A stretch of DNA of 47,598 bases from Bacteroidaceae bacterium (GTDB taxonomy: Bacteria; Bacteroidota; Bacteroidia; Bacteroidales; Bacteroidaceae), in the NCBI GenBank assembly GCA_017483765.1, contig JAFUVE010000059.1:1-47598 (forward strand). The letters run 5' to 3'. Under the pieces are notes generated by a model. It was not told the origin of the DNA. It ran no database searches and saw nothing but the letters and a program-made list of their open reading frames with translations. A program made the position numbers and the translations under genes. Positions 29,063 through 37,243 of this stretch are shown here, piece after piece; within the stretch, counting starts at the first letter, position 1; each line of letters starts with the position of its first letter.

Positions 29063-30457
29063 ATGAGAAAGAATAAAGATAAAAACATTAAGGAGAACCA
29101 ACCCTTGGAGCAGACACCTTCCAATGAACAGACTGGAAACGTGGAAACTCCAGCATTGGCAGATGCGGCTGACGCTGTCGCAGATGAACCCTCCACAACT
29201 GAGGTTTCAAACGCAGAAAACAAGTCTGCTGTTGCAGACAGCCACGCTCGTGTCTATGTCGACAATGAGGGAGAACCATTGGTTCAAGAACAGGAGGAGG
29301 ACACCTTAGACAAGCGGCAAACGGACTACGCCGACAATGATGCTGATGACGTGGAGGAATATGACGAGGAAGATGAAGAAGATGATGAAGGAGTCAGAGT
29401 AGATGACGATGGAAGACTTGACCTGGTCAAAATTTACAAGACTCTGAAAAAATACTGGTGGATGATAGCACTGAACTGTGTTATTATCGGCGTCATAGCT
29501 GCACTGCTTATTGTGGAGGAGCCAAGAACGTATCAGTCTTCTGTGTCGCTTGCACCTGAGTCTGAGTCATCTCCTACAGGAGGCTCTCTCTCTTCACTTG
29601 CATCTTCTTTCGGTATTGACATAGGTAGTTTCTCTTCTTCCGACGCTATCCGTCCAGACCTCTATCCTGACTTGGTAGCATCGTCTGATTTTATCTTCGA
29701 TTTGTTTAAGATTCCTGTCAAATCGCTTGATGGAAACATCTTTACTGACTACTACACATACATGAGGAAGTATCAACGCAGCTCATGGTGGAGAAAAGAC
29801 ATGCAGGAGTTCATGAGAAAGTTCAAAGATAAGCCAAACGATCCAAAAGCCATTGCTGCCGGTGGAAATGGTTTGTCGGCTGACGGACAGCCAACAAGCA
29901 ATGTGAGACTGCTCTCCTATGATGAACAATCCATCTTGGATGCCATAAAGGGGGCTGTCACCTGTACTGTCGACAAACAAACCTTTACTGTGACTATCAA
30001 TGTGATTGATCAGGATCCCTTGATTTGTGCTACTGTGGCGGATTCTGTGCGTTCAAAGATTCAGGCCTTCATCACAGACTACCGAACAAAAAAAGCGACA
30101 AAAGACTATAATTATTATTATAAACTGCTTGTACAGGCTAAAGATGAATATGAGAAAGCCTGTGCAGCATACGCAAAGTATGTGGACTCTCATCGTGACA
30201 TCATTTTGCAAGCCTATATTTCCGAACGCGACCAGCTGGAAAACAATATGCAGCTGAAGCTGAACACATACAATGCTATGCTCACTCAAGCACAGAATGC
30301 AAAAGCTAAAATTCAGGAATACACACCTGCTTTCACTGTGCTGGAGAATGCTGTCGTTCCAGTAAAGCCGTCAGGACCAAAACGGATGCTGTTCGTGCTG
30401 GGCTTTGTTTTTATGACATTTATCATCACATCTGTGATGATTGTGATGAAGGGCTAA
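29063..30457 (+). CDS. Wzz-type chain-length regulator
   Basis: A 464-residue inner-membrane protein of the Wzz family with two helices: TM1 in KKYWWMIALNCVIIGVIAALLI (about 133-154) and TM2 near the C-terminus (FVLGFVFMTFIITSVMIVM). Between them lies a periplasmic domain with a helical region around residues 345-415. The start at MRKNKDKNIKEN is taken rather than an ATG 13 codons earlier that overlaps the previous gene. The roughly 130-residue N-terminal cytosolic extension is extremely acidic (runs such as DADDVEEYDEEDEEDDEG), which is unusual. No tyrosine-kinase domain is fused or encoded nearby, so the extension may dock another factor. It sets polymer length together with Wzy. Confidence 0.85.
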   Translation: MRKNKDKNIKENQPLEQTPSNEQTGNVETPALADAADAVADEPSTTEVSNAENKSAVADSHARVYVDNEGEPLVQEQEEDTLDKRQTDYADNDADDVEEYDEEDEEDDEGVRVDDDGRLDLVKIYKTLKKYWWMIALNCVIIGVIAALLIVEEPRTYQSSVSLAPESESSPTGGSLSSLASSFGIDIGSFSSSDAIRPDLYPDLVASSDFIFDLFKIPVKSLDGNIFTDYYTYMRKYQRSSWWRKDMQEFMRKFKDKPNDPKAIAAGGNGLSADGQPTSNVRLLSYDEQSILDAIKGAVTCTVDKQTFTVTINVIDQDPLICATVADSVRSKIQAFITDYRTKKATKDYNYYYKLLVQAKDEYEKACAAYAKYVDSHRDIILQAYISERDQLENNMQLKLNTYNAMLTQAQNAKAKIQEYTPAFTVLENAVVPVKPSGPKRMLFVLGFVFMTFIITSVMIVMKG

Positions 30458-30469
30458 AACTTGCTGGTA

Positions 30470-32002
30470 ATGGATAGAAACAAGCGGACTTTCATTAATG
30501 TGTTTGCGCAATATGTGAGGACTGTCATCAACATCTGCCTCTCATTATATACCACCAGACTGGTTACGCAAGCACTTGGAGAGTCTGATTATGGCCTTTT
30601 TATGGTTGTGGCCGGGGTCGTCACCATGCTTGCATTCCTTACGAATGCAATGGTCGTGACCACTCAGAGGCATCTCTCATTCTTTTATGGAAAGAACAAT
30701 CTAAGAAAGGTTAAGTCCATCTTTTCTAATACGCTTTTTCTGCACATCACACTTGGCGTTTTGTTGGTGTTGCTTTTTTGGGCTATGATGCCTTTTCTTA
30801 TTAATGAGAAGGATGGTTTTCTGAATATTAAGCCCGACAGGATTGAGGTGGCAAAATACGTGTTCCTGCTTGCTGTGGCCAATATGTTCATTTCTTTTCT
30901 AACCGCACCTTTCAGGGGGTTGTTTATCGCAAGAGAAAATATTGTCTATATTTCTGTAGTCGACGTTTGTGATGGAATCTTAAAGGTTATACTGGTGCTT
31001 TTCATGCTCGTTTCCGATGCGGATAAGCTTTTGCTTTATGCTTTCATTCTTCTTTGTGTGCAATTACTTAATTTGCTTGCTTTTTCTTTGTTTGCCAAGT
31101 ATAAATACGAAGAGTGTTCCTTGTTGCCAAAGATTAAGGATGTGAAAGGCGGTGAGATAAAACGTATTTTCAGTTTCGCAGGATGGACGATATACAGTAC
31201 TGCTTGCATCATTTTCAGAACTCAGGGAATAGCTGTTCTTCTGAACCGTTTTTTTGGTACAGTCATCAATTTTGCCTATGGCATTGCATCACAAGTGGCT
31301 GGGTCGGCTGCTTTTCTGGCTCAGGCGATCCTAAACGCCATGAGCCCTCGGGTTATAAAGGCTGAAGGGGCAGGCGACAGAGAGGGTATGCTCAGATTGG
31401 CTGGAGTAACCAGTAAATTCTGCTTTCTTCTGCTTTCTATGTTTGCCATTCCACTTTGCTTCGAAATGATGACGATTCTGTCCTTATGGCTTGGAGAGGA
31501 GAGAGCGTCCGCTAATACCGTGTTCTTCTGTCAATGTGTGGTGATTGCGGCTATGTGCGACCAGTTGACGATTGGACTTGGTATCGCTAATCAAGCCATT
31601 GGGCGAATCCGAAACTACTCTTTGCTTGTCAATACGACCAAGGTCCTGACTTTGCCCCTCGTTTGGATGGCATTGACTTTGGAAATGAACGTCAAAGTGG
31701 TGATGTATATTTATATTATCATGGAATGTGTATGCCTCATATTGCGCCTTTTCTATTTGAAGGCTACGACAACTCTTTCAATTGCGGCATATTCCAAACA
31801 AGTCTTTCTCAGAGTGATGCCACCAACACTTGCTTTGGTCGTTGTCTGCTTTCTATGTACGATATTGCCACATACAAGCTATAGATTTGTCATCACATTC
31901 ACGGTGGCGGTCATTGTCGATGTGATAGTAATATATTTTGCCTCGCTTGATTCCTCAGAGAAACAAATTGTCATCAATATTTTTAAGAAGTTAAAAAAAT
32001 GA
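30470..32002 (+). CDS. Wzx-type polysaccharide flippase
   Basis: A 510-residue polytopic membrane protein with about 12-14 helices, resembling MATE/MVF-superfamily polysaccharide transporters that flip undecaprenyl-linked repeat units across the inner membrane. The N-terminus (NKRTFINVFAQYVRTVINICLSLYTTRLVTQALG) has the family's typical entry. The ATG at 30470 is preferred over an upstream TTG. The stop overlaps the next start by 4 bp (ATGA), so the downstream ATP-grasp gene is translationally coupled. Codon use is richer in A and T than in the upstream export genes, as expected for the exchangeable centre of a capsule locus. Confidence 0.9.
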   Translation: MDRNKRTFINVFAQYVRTVINICLSLYTTRLVTQALGESDYGLFMVVAGVVTMLAFLTNAMVVTTQRHLSFFYGKNNLRKVKSIFSNTLFLHITLGVLLVLLFWAMMPFLINEKDGFLNIKPDRIEVAKYVFLLAVANMFISFLTAPFRGLFIARENIVYISVVDVCDGILKVILVLFMLVSDADKLLLYAFILLCVQLLNLLAFSLFAKYKYEECSLLPKIKDVKGGEIKRIFSFAGWTIYSTACIIFRTQGIAVLLNRFFGTVINFAYGIASQVAGSAAFLAQAILNAMSPRVIKAEGAGDREGMLRLAGVTSKFCFLLLSMFAIPLCFEMMTILSLWLGEERASANTVFFCQCVVIAAMCDQLTIGLGIANQAIGRIRNYSLLVNTTKVLTLPLVWMALTLEMNVKVVMYIYIIMECVCLILRLFYLKATTTLSIAAYSKQVFLRVMPPTLALVVVCFLCTILPHTSYRFVITFTVAVIVDVIVIYFASLDSSEKQIVINIFKKLKK

Positions 32003-32895
32003 TAAATAAATACTTGCGTATTATCAGATACCACTTTTACAGGTTTTTATATCGGAATTCTCCACAGAAGTGGGCTGGTGTACTTTATGAGCATTTACTC
32101 GGAAAAAAAATTGACTGGGAACATCCCAAAGACATCAACGAGAAAATCAACTGGCTCAAGTTCAATCATGACACAAGTTTGTGGACGCGATTGTCGGATA
32201 AGTACTTAATGAGAGAATACGTGGAAAGTTTGGGATACGCTGATAACTTGCCCATTCTTTACGGAAAGTGGGACAGGGCTGAGGATATTCAGTGGGAACG
32301 CCTTCCTGACTCTTTTGTGATGAAGGTGAATAACGGTAGTGGGGATGTTGTGATATGCAAGGACAAGTCTCAGCTGGATATCCCGGCGGTTCAGGCTAAA
32401 ATGAAGGAATTGCTTCAACTGAAGTTTGGCGACAGGTTGGTCGAGCCTCATTATAACAACATAAAACCTTGTGTGATTGCAGAGGAGTTTCTCAACCCTA
32501 AATCACAAAATGTGGTGTCCGATGTGTTGGTCGACTATAAGATTTGGGTGCTCAGTGGGAAGGCTGAATATATCCTGGTTTGTTCTGACAGGACGAAAAG
32601 CAGCCTATGCCTTTCGATTTATGACAAGGACTGGAATTTCTATCCGCAATATACGATTGAAACCAGCCATTCTACCACAACAACTAATAAACTACCGAAA
32701 CCACAATCTCTGAATAAAATGCTGGAAATGGCTGTACGGTTAGCAGGAAATGAACCGCAGGTAAGAGTCGATTTCTATGAGATAGGAGGAAAACCATACG
32801 TTGGTGAGTTGACTTTTACATCATGTGCCGGTTTTCATGACTACTATTCTCAAGAGTTTCTGGATATATTAGGCAGTAAATGTGTGATTCAATAA
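31999..32895 (+). CDS. TupA-like ATP-grasp protein (first copy)
   Basis: A 298-residue protein resembling TupA-type ATP-grasp proteins, which in cell-wall and capsule pathways are thought to link acidic or amino groups using ATP. Family-like stretches are KDINEKINWLKFNHD, LSDKYLMREYV, LPDSFVMKVNNGSGDVVICKDK, IAEEFL, DYKIWVLSGKAEYILVCSDR and VRVDFYEIGGKPYVGELTF. The last two contain the acidic residues that usually hold Mg-ATP. It starts inside the wzx stop codon (4-bp overlap). A likely role is decorating the polymer with an amino acid or similar group. A paralogue, encoded on the other strand at 34998-35882, shares the same blocks. Confidence 0.8.
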   Translation: MINKYLRIIRYHFYRFLYRNSPQKWAGVLYEHLLGKKIDWEHPKDINEKINWLKFNHDTSLWTRLSDKYLMREYVESLGYADNLPILYGKWDRAEDIQWERLPDSFVMKVNNGSGDVVICKDKSQLDIPAVQAKMKELLQLKFGDRLVEPHYNNIKPCVIAEEFLNPKSQNVVSDVLVDYKIWVLSGKAEYILVCSDRTKSSLCLSIYDKDWNFYPQYTIETSHSTTTTNKLPKPQSLNKMLEMAVRLAGNEPQVRVDFYEIGGKPYVGELTFTSCAGFHDYYSQEFLDILGSKCVIQ

Positions 32896-32990
32896 GGCAT
32901 CACGTTTCATCTGCCATGACGATTGTCCTAAAGCATGGGAAATAACATATAAATGCATGCCGAAAATAATTGACTTCAACAGAAAAACAT

Positions 32991-33797
32991 ATGACTATGA
33001 AAAGAGTAACTGTTGTCATACCCACATATAAGCCAGGGGAATATCTTGAGGATTGCGTGAAATCTTTTGCCAGGCAAACTCTGGATAAGAATCTCTTTGA
33101 AGTCATTATTGTGCTGAATGGGTGCCGGCAGCCCTATGACGACTATATTGCACATCTCATAGATCAGTATTCAGACTCGTTGGATGTCAGGATGATTCAT
33201 ACGGATACGGCTGGGGTGTCTAATGCAAGAAATATTGGATTAGAACAGTCTGACGCTGATTATGTTACTTTTATGGACGATGATGACTGGGCAACCGATG
33301 ACTATCTCGCTCTCTTGCTTGAAAAAGCAGATAATCATTCGATTGTGGTAACTAATATGATAGATTTTTCTGAGGTTGATGGATCGCAGAAAAAAAGCTG
33401 GATGGCACAGGCATATGAGAATAACAAGAAAAGGAAGAATGTCACGATTATGTCTGCAAGAAGTTTTTTCTCGTCGGCATGCGGTAAGTTATTGCCGAGG
33501 GAGGTTATAGGGAATTGCCGGTTTAATACGAATTTCAAGCTTGGAGAGGACTCTCTGTTTATGGCCACCATCTCAAAGAATATTCAGGAAATCAAACTGG
33601 CTGAGCAGAACGCTGTATATATGAGAAGGGTCAGGGCCAAGTCGGCAGGGCGCTCCAAACCCAAGTTTATGAGCAGGTTGGCCAATGTGAGCAGACAAGT
33701 GGGGGCATATGTCTCAACCTATCTGAAATCGCCATTCAAGTATAATTTTTTGTTTTTCCTGTCAAGGATTGTGGCTGTTATCATCCGTTTTAAGTAA
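32991..33797 (+). CDS. family 2 glycosyltransferase
   Basis: A 268-residue cytosolic GT-A enzyme. It has the opening RVTVVIPTYKPGEYLEDCVKSFARQTL, an acidic EVIIVLNG strand where DDGS would normally be, VSNARNIGLEQSDADYVTFMDDDDWATDDYL with the divalent-metal acidic motif, and a KLGEDSLFM segment typical of the catalytic base region. It would add one sugar of the repeat unit using a nucleotide-sugar donor. Two ATGs, at 32991 and 32997, are possible starts; an upstream TTG is rejected. Its 3' end overlaps the oppositely oriented polymerase gene by 36 bp, so the two transcripts are complementary at their ends. Confidence 0.88.
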   Translation: MTMKRVTVVIPTYKPGEYLEDCVKSFARQTLDKNLFEVIIVLNGCRQPYDDYIAHLIDQYSDSLDVRMIHTDTAGVSNARNIGLEQSDADYVTFMDDDDWATDDYLALLLEKADNHSIVVTNMIDFSEVDGSQKKSWMAQAYENNKKRKNVTIMSARSFFSSACGKLLPREVIGNCRFNTNFKLGEDSLFMATISKNIQEIKLAEQNAVYMRRVRAKSAGRSKPKFMSRLANVSRQVGAYVSTYLKSPFKYNFLFFLSRIVAVIIRFK

Positions 33798-34997
33798 GAC
33801 TGGGTCGCCTTTCGACTTTTCATTGACGATTTCTTTATAGTAATATGCCAATGACAATAAAAACATGATAAAGAACACGTGATAGAATTCCATTACCATG
33901 ATAAACATAAGGGTGGTTATTCCCATCAGTATATAGCTGGCATAAGAGTCAAAGTGGTTCAACAATCTTTTGATGGCTACCACACATATTGCCAAATACA
34001 CACCAAGCAGAAGGATACCTCCCTCCAGCAGTTGCCCCAGAATGAAGTCATGAGGACCGATGGCCTTGGCATGTAGGTAGGTGGTGAACCACTCCTTGTC
34101 CACACATCCATATCCGATGATTGGTGATTCACCTATCAGGGTCACTGACCTGTCCCATAGATATGTACGGCCCGTGAAGGTGATGTCTTTACCCAGCACG
34201 TCTTCAATTATGTAGACTGCAAATTCGTTGTGATGGATGCCCTCACCATAAAACACAATAAAAACCTGAAAAAACAGGAATACGGAGAATAGGCCCACAA
34301 TGGCCATTTTCCTCAACTTCAGTGAGGGAATAAGGCAGAACAGGGAATACACCAATATGTTGGCGATAGATGTCATAGAGCCCACGATCAGAAGGGTGAA
34401 GACTGAGACTATAACGAGTAGCACAGTATTGAAAACCCACCATTTACTGTATCTCACGCAGGCGACACTCGCAACAATCGCACACATCATTCTCGCGCCC
34501 ATCTGATTATAATTTCCACCAAGAAGAAAGGCATCGCCAACTCTTACGGCTTCGAACATCCATCCGGGAAACAATACCATTACAGCCAGATTGGCATAGA
34601 TAATAAAGGAAAATACAAAACCGCAGGATTTTATGATGACGGAAATATGGTCTTTATAAAAAGCGAAGAGACATAAAGGCAGCAATACCTCAATGGTCAT
34701 ATAAATCACTGTCAGAATATTCATGCCGTTGAAAAGGGTGGATATAAATAAGACGGCAAAATATAAGATGGTCAATGCACCAAATACGGTTATTTTCTTT
34801 TCAGTGAGGTATAGTACACCCAAAAACACGAAACTCAATATGCTTAATCCTAACACTGCGTATGACAACATCTGAGTCGCAGGAAACAGATACAATGATA
34901 CGCAAGCCCTTATCAATAGGACCGCGCACATGCAGAATGGTATCCATTTTATTTCCTTCAGATATAAATGCATAGAATTACTATCGTTTAAATCCAA
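33762..34997 (-). CDS. Wzy-type polysaccharide polymerase / O-antigen ligase family
   Basis: A 411-residue membrane protein with about 10-12 helices and a large extracytoplasmic loop. The stretch TFTGRTYLWDRSVTLIGESPIIGYG matches the conserved region of Wzy_C/O-antigen-ligase proteins, and a later LGQLLEGGILLL segment fits the family. It would join undecaprenyl-linked repeat units on the periplasmic face. It is transcribed leftward, opposite to wzx, and follows the second ATP-grasp gene immediately (stop and start adjacent). Low GC and rare-looking codons match the rest of the locus centre. Polymerase rather than ligase is favoured because the other Wzx/Wzy-pathway genes lie alongside and no other polymerase is present. 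Confidence 0.82.
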   Translation of the reverse strand: MDLNDSNSMHLYLKEIKWIPFCMCAVLLIRACVSLYLFPATQMLSYAVLGLSILSFVFLGVLYLTEKKITVFGALTILYFAVLFISTLFNGMNILTVIYMTIEVLLPLCLFAFYKDHISVIIKSCGFVFSFIIYANLAVMVLFPGWMFEAVRVGDAFLLGGNYNQMGARMMCAIVASVACVRYSKWWVFNTVLLVIVSVFTLLIVGSMTSIANILVYSLFCLIPSLKLRKMAIVGLFSVFLFFQVFIVFYGEGIHHNEFAVYIIEDVLGKDITFTGRTYLWDRSVTLIGESPIIGYGCVDKEWFTTYLHAKAIGPHDFILGQLLEGGILLLGVYLAICVVAIKRLLNHFDSYASYILMGITTLMFIMVMEFYHVFFIMFLLSLAYYYKEIVNEKSKGDPVLLKTDDNSHNP

Positions 34998-35882
34998 CTA
35001 TAATACTAATTTCTTTCCCATTGCCTTGTCAAAAGCATCAGAGAAATAGGGGAAAACGCAGCATGCAGGAGAAAAGGTCATTTCACCAAAGAGAATTTTC
35101 CCTTCGTATTCATATAAATCAATCCTGACAAACTTGAAGTCTTTCGACAATTCTGCAGCGATTTCTTTCATCCTGTCAAATTGTTTGGGTTTTGGTATGT
35201 CGGAAGGGCCTCTTTTCTCATTTTTGTAATCTACGATTTCATCAATGAAGTTCCACTCCATGTCAAAAAGACTTAAAAGAACTCCCATGCTCTCACCCTT
35301 TTTGTCGCTCCTGCCAGAACAAACAAGGCAAAACTCGGGCTTGCCGTTGAGACAATGGAACTTATAGTCTATAAGTCCGTTCATGTCCTCTATATACTGC
35401 TCTGCATAAATTCTTGGAGGAATACTTAAATAATGGGGCTCCATTGAATATGTGCCGTATGTGGTCTGCAGCCATTTTCTCATTACTCCCTTGCATTCTT
35501 CCTCGTCTAACCTGTTCTTGTCCTTGACGATATAGTTCATTCTGCATCCATGGGTGGCTTTTAATATGAATGTTTCAGGAAGTTTTTTGAAGTCTATCTT
35601 GTCAACCGAGTCTGTCGGTTCTAAAATAATGGGAATCAGGATGTCTTTAAAACCTTTTTGGACTACGTATTTCCTCACTTCTGCTTTGTCTGTACACATT
35701 GGGGCTAATGGTGACTGATCATGCAATTCGATATACGATACTTTGTCGGACAGTGACTCGGGATTCTTCAAATTGATTTTTCTGTGGAATCTTAGTTTTG
35801 AATCAAATTGTTTCGCAGCATTAATCCCTGCTATTTTGGTTATCGCAGAAAGGAGCCATCCATATATTTTTTTTACATTCAT
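34998..35882 (-). CDS. TupA-like ATP-grasp protein (second copy)
   Basis: A 294-residue protein of the same family as the one encoded at 31999-32895, with matching blocks in the same order: NLKNPESLSDKVSYIELHD, CTDKAEVRKYVVQKGF, LPETFILKATHGCRMNYIVKDK, EPHYLSIPPRIYAEQYIED, DYKFHCLNGKPEFCLVCSGR and VRIDLYEYEGKILFGEMTFSPACC. The two are clearly diverged, not a recent duplication. It starts a leftward pair with the Wzy-type gene, which begins one base after its stop. A leftward promoter is visible at 36037-36068. A role in modifying the repeat unit is inferred from family and context. Confidence 0.8.
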   Translation of the reverse strand: MNVKKIYGWLLSAITKIAGINAAKQFDSKLRFHRKINLKNPESLSDKVSYIELHDQSPLAPMCTDKAEVRKYVVQKGFKDILIPIILEPTDSVDKIDFKKLPETFILKATHGCRMNYIVKDKNRLDEEECKGVMRKWLQTTYGTYSMEPHYLSIPPRIYAEQYIEDMNGLIDYKFHCLNGKPEFCLVCSGRSDKKGESMGVLLSLFDMEWNFIDEIVDYKNEKRGPSDIPKPKQFDRMKEIAAELSKDFKFVRIDLYEYEGKILFGEMTFSPACCVFPYFSDAFDKAMGKKLVL

Positions 35883-36036
35883 ATTCTTTAAATATCAAGT
35901 TCACAACACTTTACATCTTTTATGTAAATATTTTTGAGTCCTTGAACAACAATGTGCTGCTGAAGGCTGAACTTTGCTATTTCTTTTGCCATGCTTTGTC
36001 ATGTCTATAAAGCTGGGAAAAAATACAAAAATCAAA

Positions 36037-36068
36037 GCAAAGATACAAAAAAAACATGAAATGCCAAC
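36037..36068 (-). promoter_or_regulatory. promoter for ATP-grasp/wzy pair
   Basis: The minus strand reads GTTG (36068-36065), a 19-nt spacer, then TATCTTTGC (36045-36037), an exact -7 element and a 3-of-4 -33 match. It predicts a leader of about 150 nt. Confidence 0.65.
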
Positions 36069-36238
36069 ATTTTTTGCAGGATTATTTATCACATTATTGA
36101 ATGTTGCCATTTTTATTCCTGGTGTATTGCAAAATGTGCCAGGACTCTTCTTTTTGTTCAATTTTAAGCCCATAATGGCAGTCTGATGAGGAAAAGGTTT
36201 GTTTTTTTTGCCTTTTCTGTTTTTTTTTGCAATTTTAT

Positions 36239-36270
36239 TTTGTCATCATGTACTTCTTTTTGTAACTTTG
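36239..36270 (+). promoter_or_regulatory. promoter for the GH16 gene
   Basis: TTTG (36239-36242), a 20-nt spacer and TAACTTTG (36263-36270) match both halves of the Bacteroidota consensus. It lies downstream of an earlier in-frame ATG, so translation should begin at 36294, about 20 nt after the expected transcription start. Confidence 0.75.
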
Positions 36271-36293
36271 TATTCCACATAATTGAAGTTGTT

Positions 36294-37160
36294 ATGAGTA
36301 GAAAAAATACCTTTTGGGCCTTTTTGATAGTATCCCTATTTCTCTTGGGCGGGATTGTCGTGAAGTTGACGGCATCCGACAACACAATTGTAATCTCTAG
36401 TCAACGACCTTATTCATCGCCTGAGTATCGGCTGGACTGGGAAGAGAATTTCGACGGAAAAAAACTGGATGAGACAAAATGGAGCAAATGCAAACGCCGC
36501 ACTAGCCAGTGGAACCGCCACATGTCGAACGAGGACCGTCTGTATCAGCTGAAGAAAGGGCGTCTGCGCCTTTACTGTATGAACAACACAGGATGGGCGA
36601 AGGGGGACACTGCAAGAGTTGTGACTGGCGGCATTACCACAGAGAATAAATACACGGTTCTTGAGGGAAAGGTCGAGGTACGCGCGCGTATGTCGAGTGT
36701 GATGGGCTGTTGGCCTGCGATTTGGATGGGACACAACAAGAACACAAAGGGAGTGACCGACCCGAAATATGCTGAGATTGACATTATGGAGCATTTCAAT
36801 CTGGACAAGAAGATTCAGCATAACACACACAACGCACACTTGTACAACAGGAAGAAGGCTAACTCAAGGGAGAGCCTTAAGTTTGTTGATGTGGATCCCG
36901 GCAAATGGCACGTATATTCAGTTGAGATTCTGAAAGATGCGTTAGTTTTCAGAGTGGATGATAACGTCACGTTTACATATCCTCGTAAGTTGGAGTATGT
37001 GTCCGAGGGGCAATATCCTTACACTGTATATCCTGAGTTTTTGATTTTGAGTATGCAGTGGGGGACGAAGTCTGCAAAATATCTTGACACAAAATCTCTT
37101 CCAGCTTATATTGAATTTGATTGGGTGAGAGTGTATAAGCCTAAGAACCAAAGGAGTTAG
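36294..37160 (+). CDS. GH16-family glycoside hydrolase
   Basis: A 288-residue exported or membrane-anchored enzyme with one N-terminal hydrophobic segment (about 7-24) and the GH16 beta-jelly-roll. The catalytic motif EIDIME gives nucleophile E161, assisting D163 and acid/base E166; upstream WPAIWMG and the C-terminal IEFDWVRVY are also family-typical. GH16 enzymes cut beta-1,3 or beta-1,4 glucans and galactans such as laminarin, lichenan, agarose or carrageenan. Inside a capsule locus and with its own promoter, it is more likely to trim or release the cell's own polymer than to digest food, but substrate is not readable. An upstream ATG adding 36 hydrophobic residues is rejected because the promoter lies inside that extension. 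Confidence 0.88.
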   Translation: MSRKNTFWAFLIVSLFLLGGIVVKLTASDNTIVISSQRPYSSPEYRLDWEENFDGKKLDETKWSKCKRRTSQWNRHMSNEDRLYQLKKGRLRLYCMNNTGWAKGDTARVVTGGITTENKYTVLEGKVEVRARMSSVMGCWPAIWMGHNKNTKGVTDPKYAEIDIMEHFNLDKKIQHNTHNAHLYNRKKANSRESLKFVDVDPGKWHVYSVEILKDALVFRVDDNVTFTYPRKLEYVSEGQYPYTVYPEFLILSMQWGTKSAKYLDTKSLPAYIEFDWVRVYKPKNQRS

Positions 37161-37243
37161 TTCTTATGCATTTATTCCTATGTACCATCCTTCTGATGCG
37201 GACGGAATAAAAAAACTTTGAATACTCAATTTGCGGATTCTGG

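Larger units (their letters stand above)
35883..36293. other. divergent spacer with two promoters
   Basis: This 411-bp, very AT-rich spacer lies between the leftward ATP-grasp/Wzy pair and the rightward GH16 gene. It carries a leftward promoter (36037-36068), a rightward promoter (36239-36270) and a small AT hairpin (TTTACAT 35910-35916 with ATGTAAA 35922-35928) in the leftward leader. The hydrophobic short frames in it look like chance products of T-rich sequence. Confidence 0.7.

Noticed and set aside
33335-33571. 78-codon leftward frame inside the glycosyltransferase gene
   Set aside because: Antisense shadow; no start context or motif.
37161-37243. Terminator between the convergent GH16 and glycosyltransferase genes
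   Set aside because: Only a weak ATTCC/GGAAT pairing with a large loop was found, not convincing enough to list.
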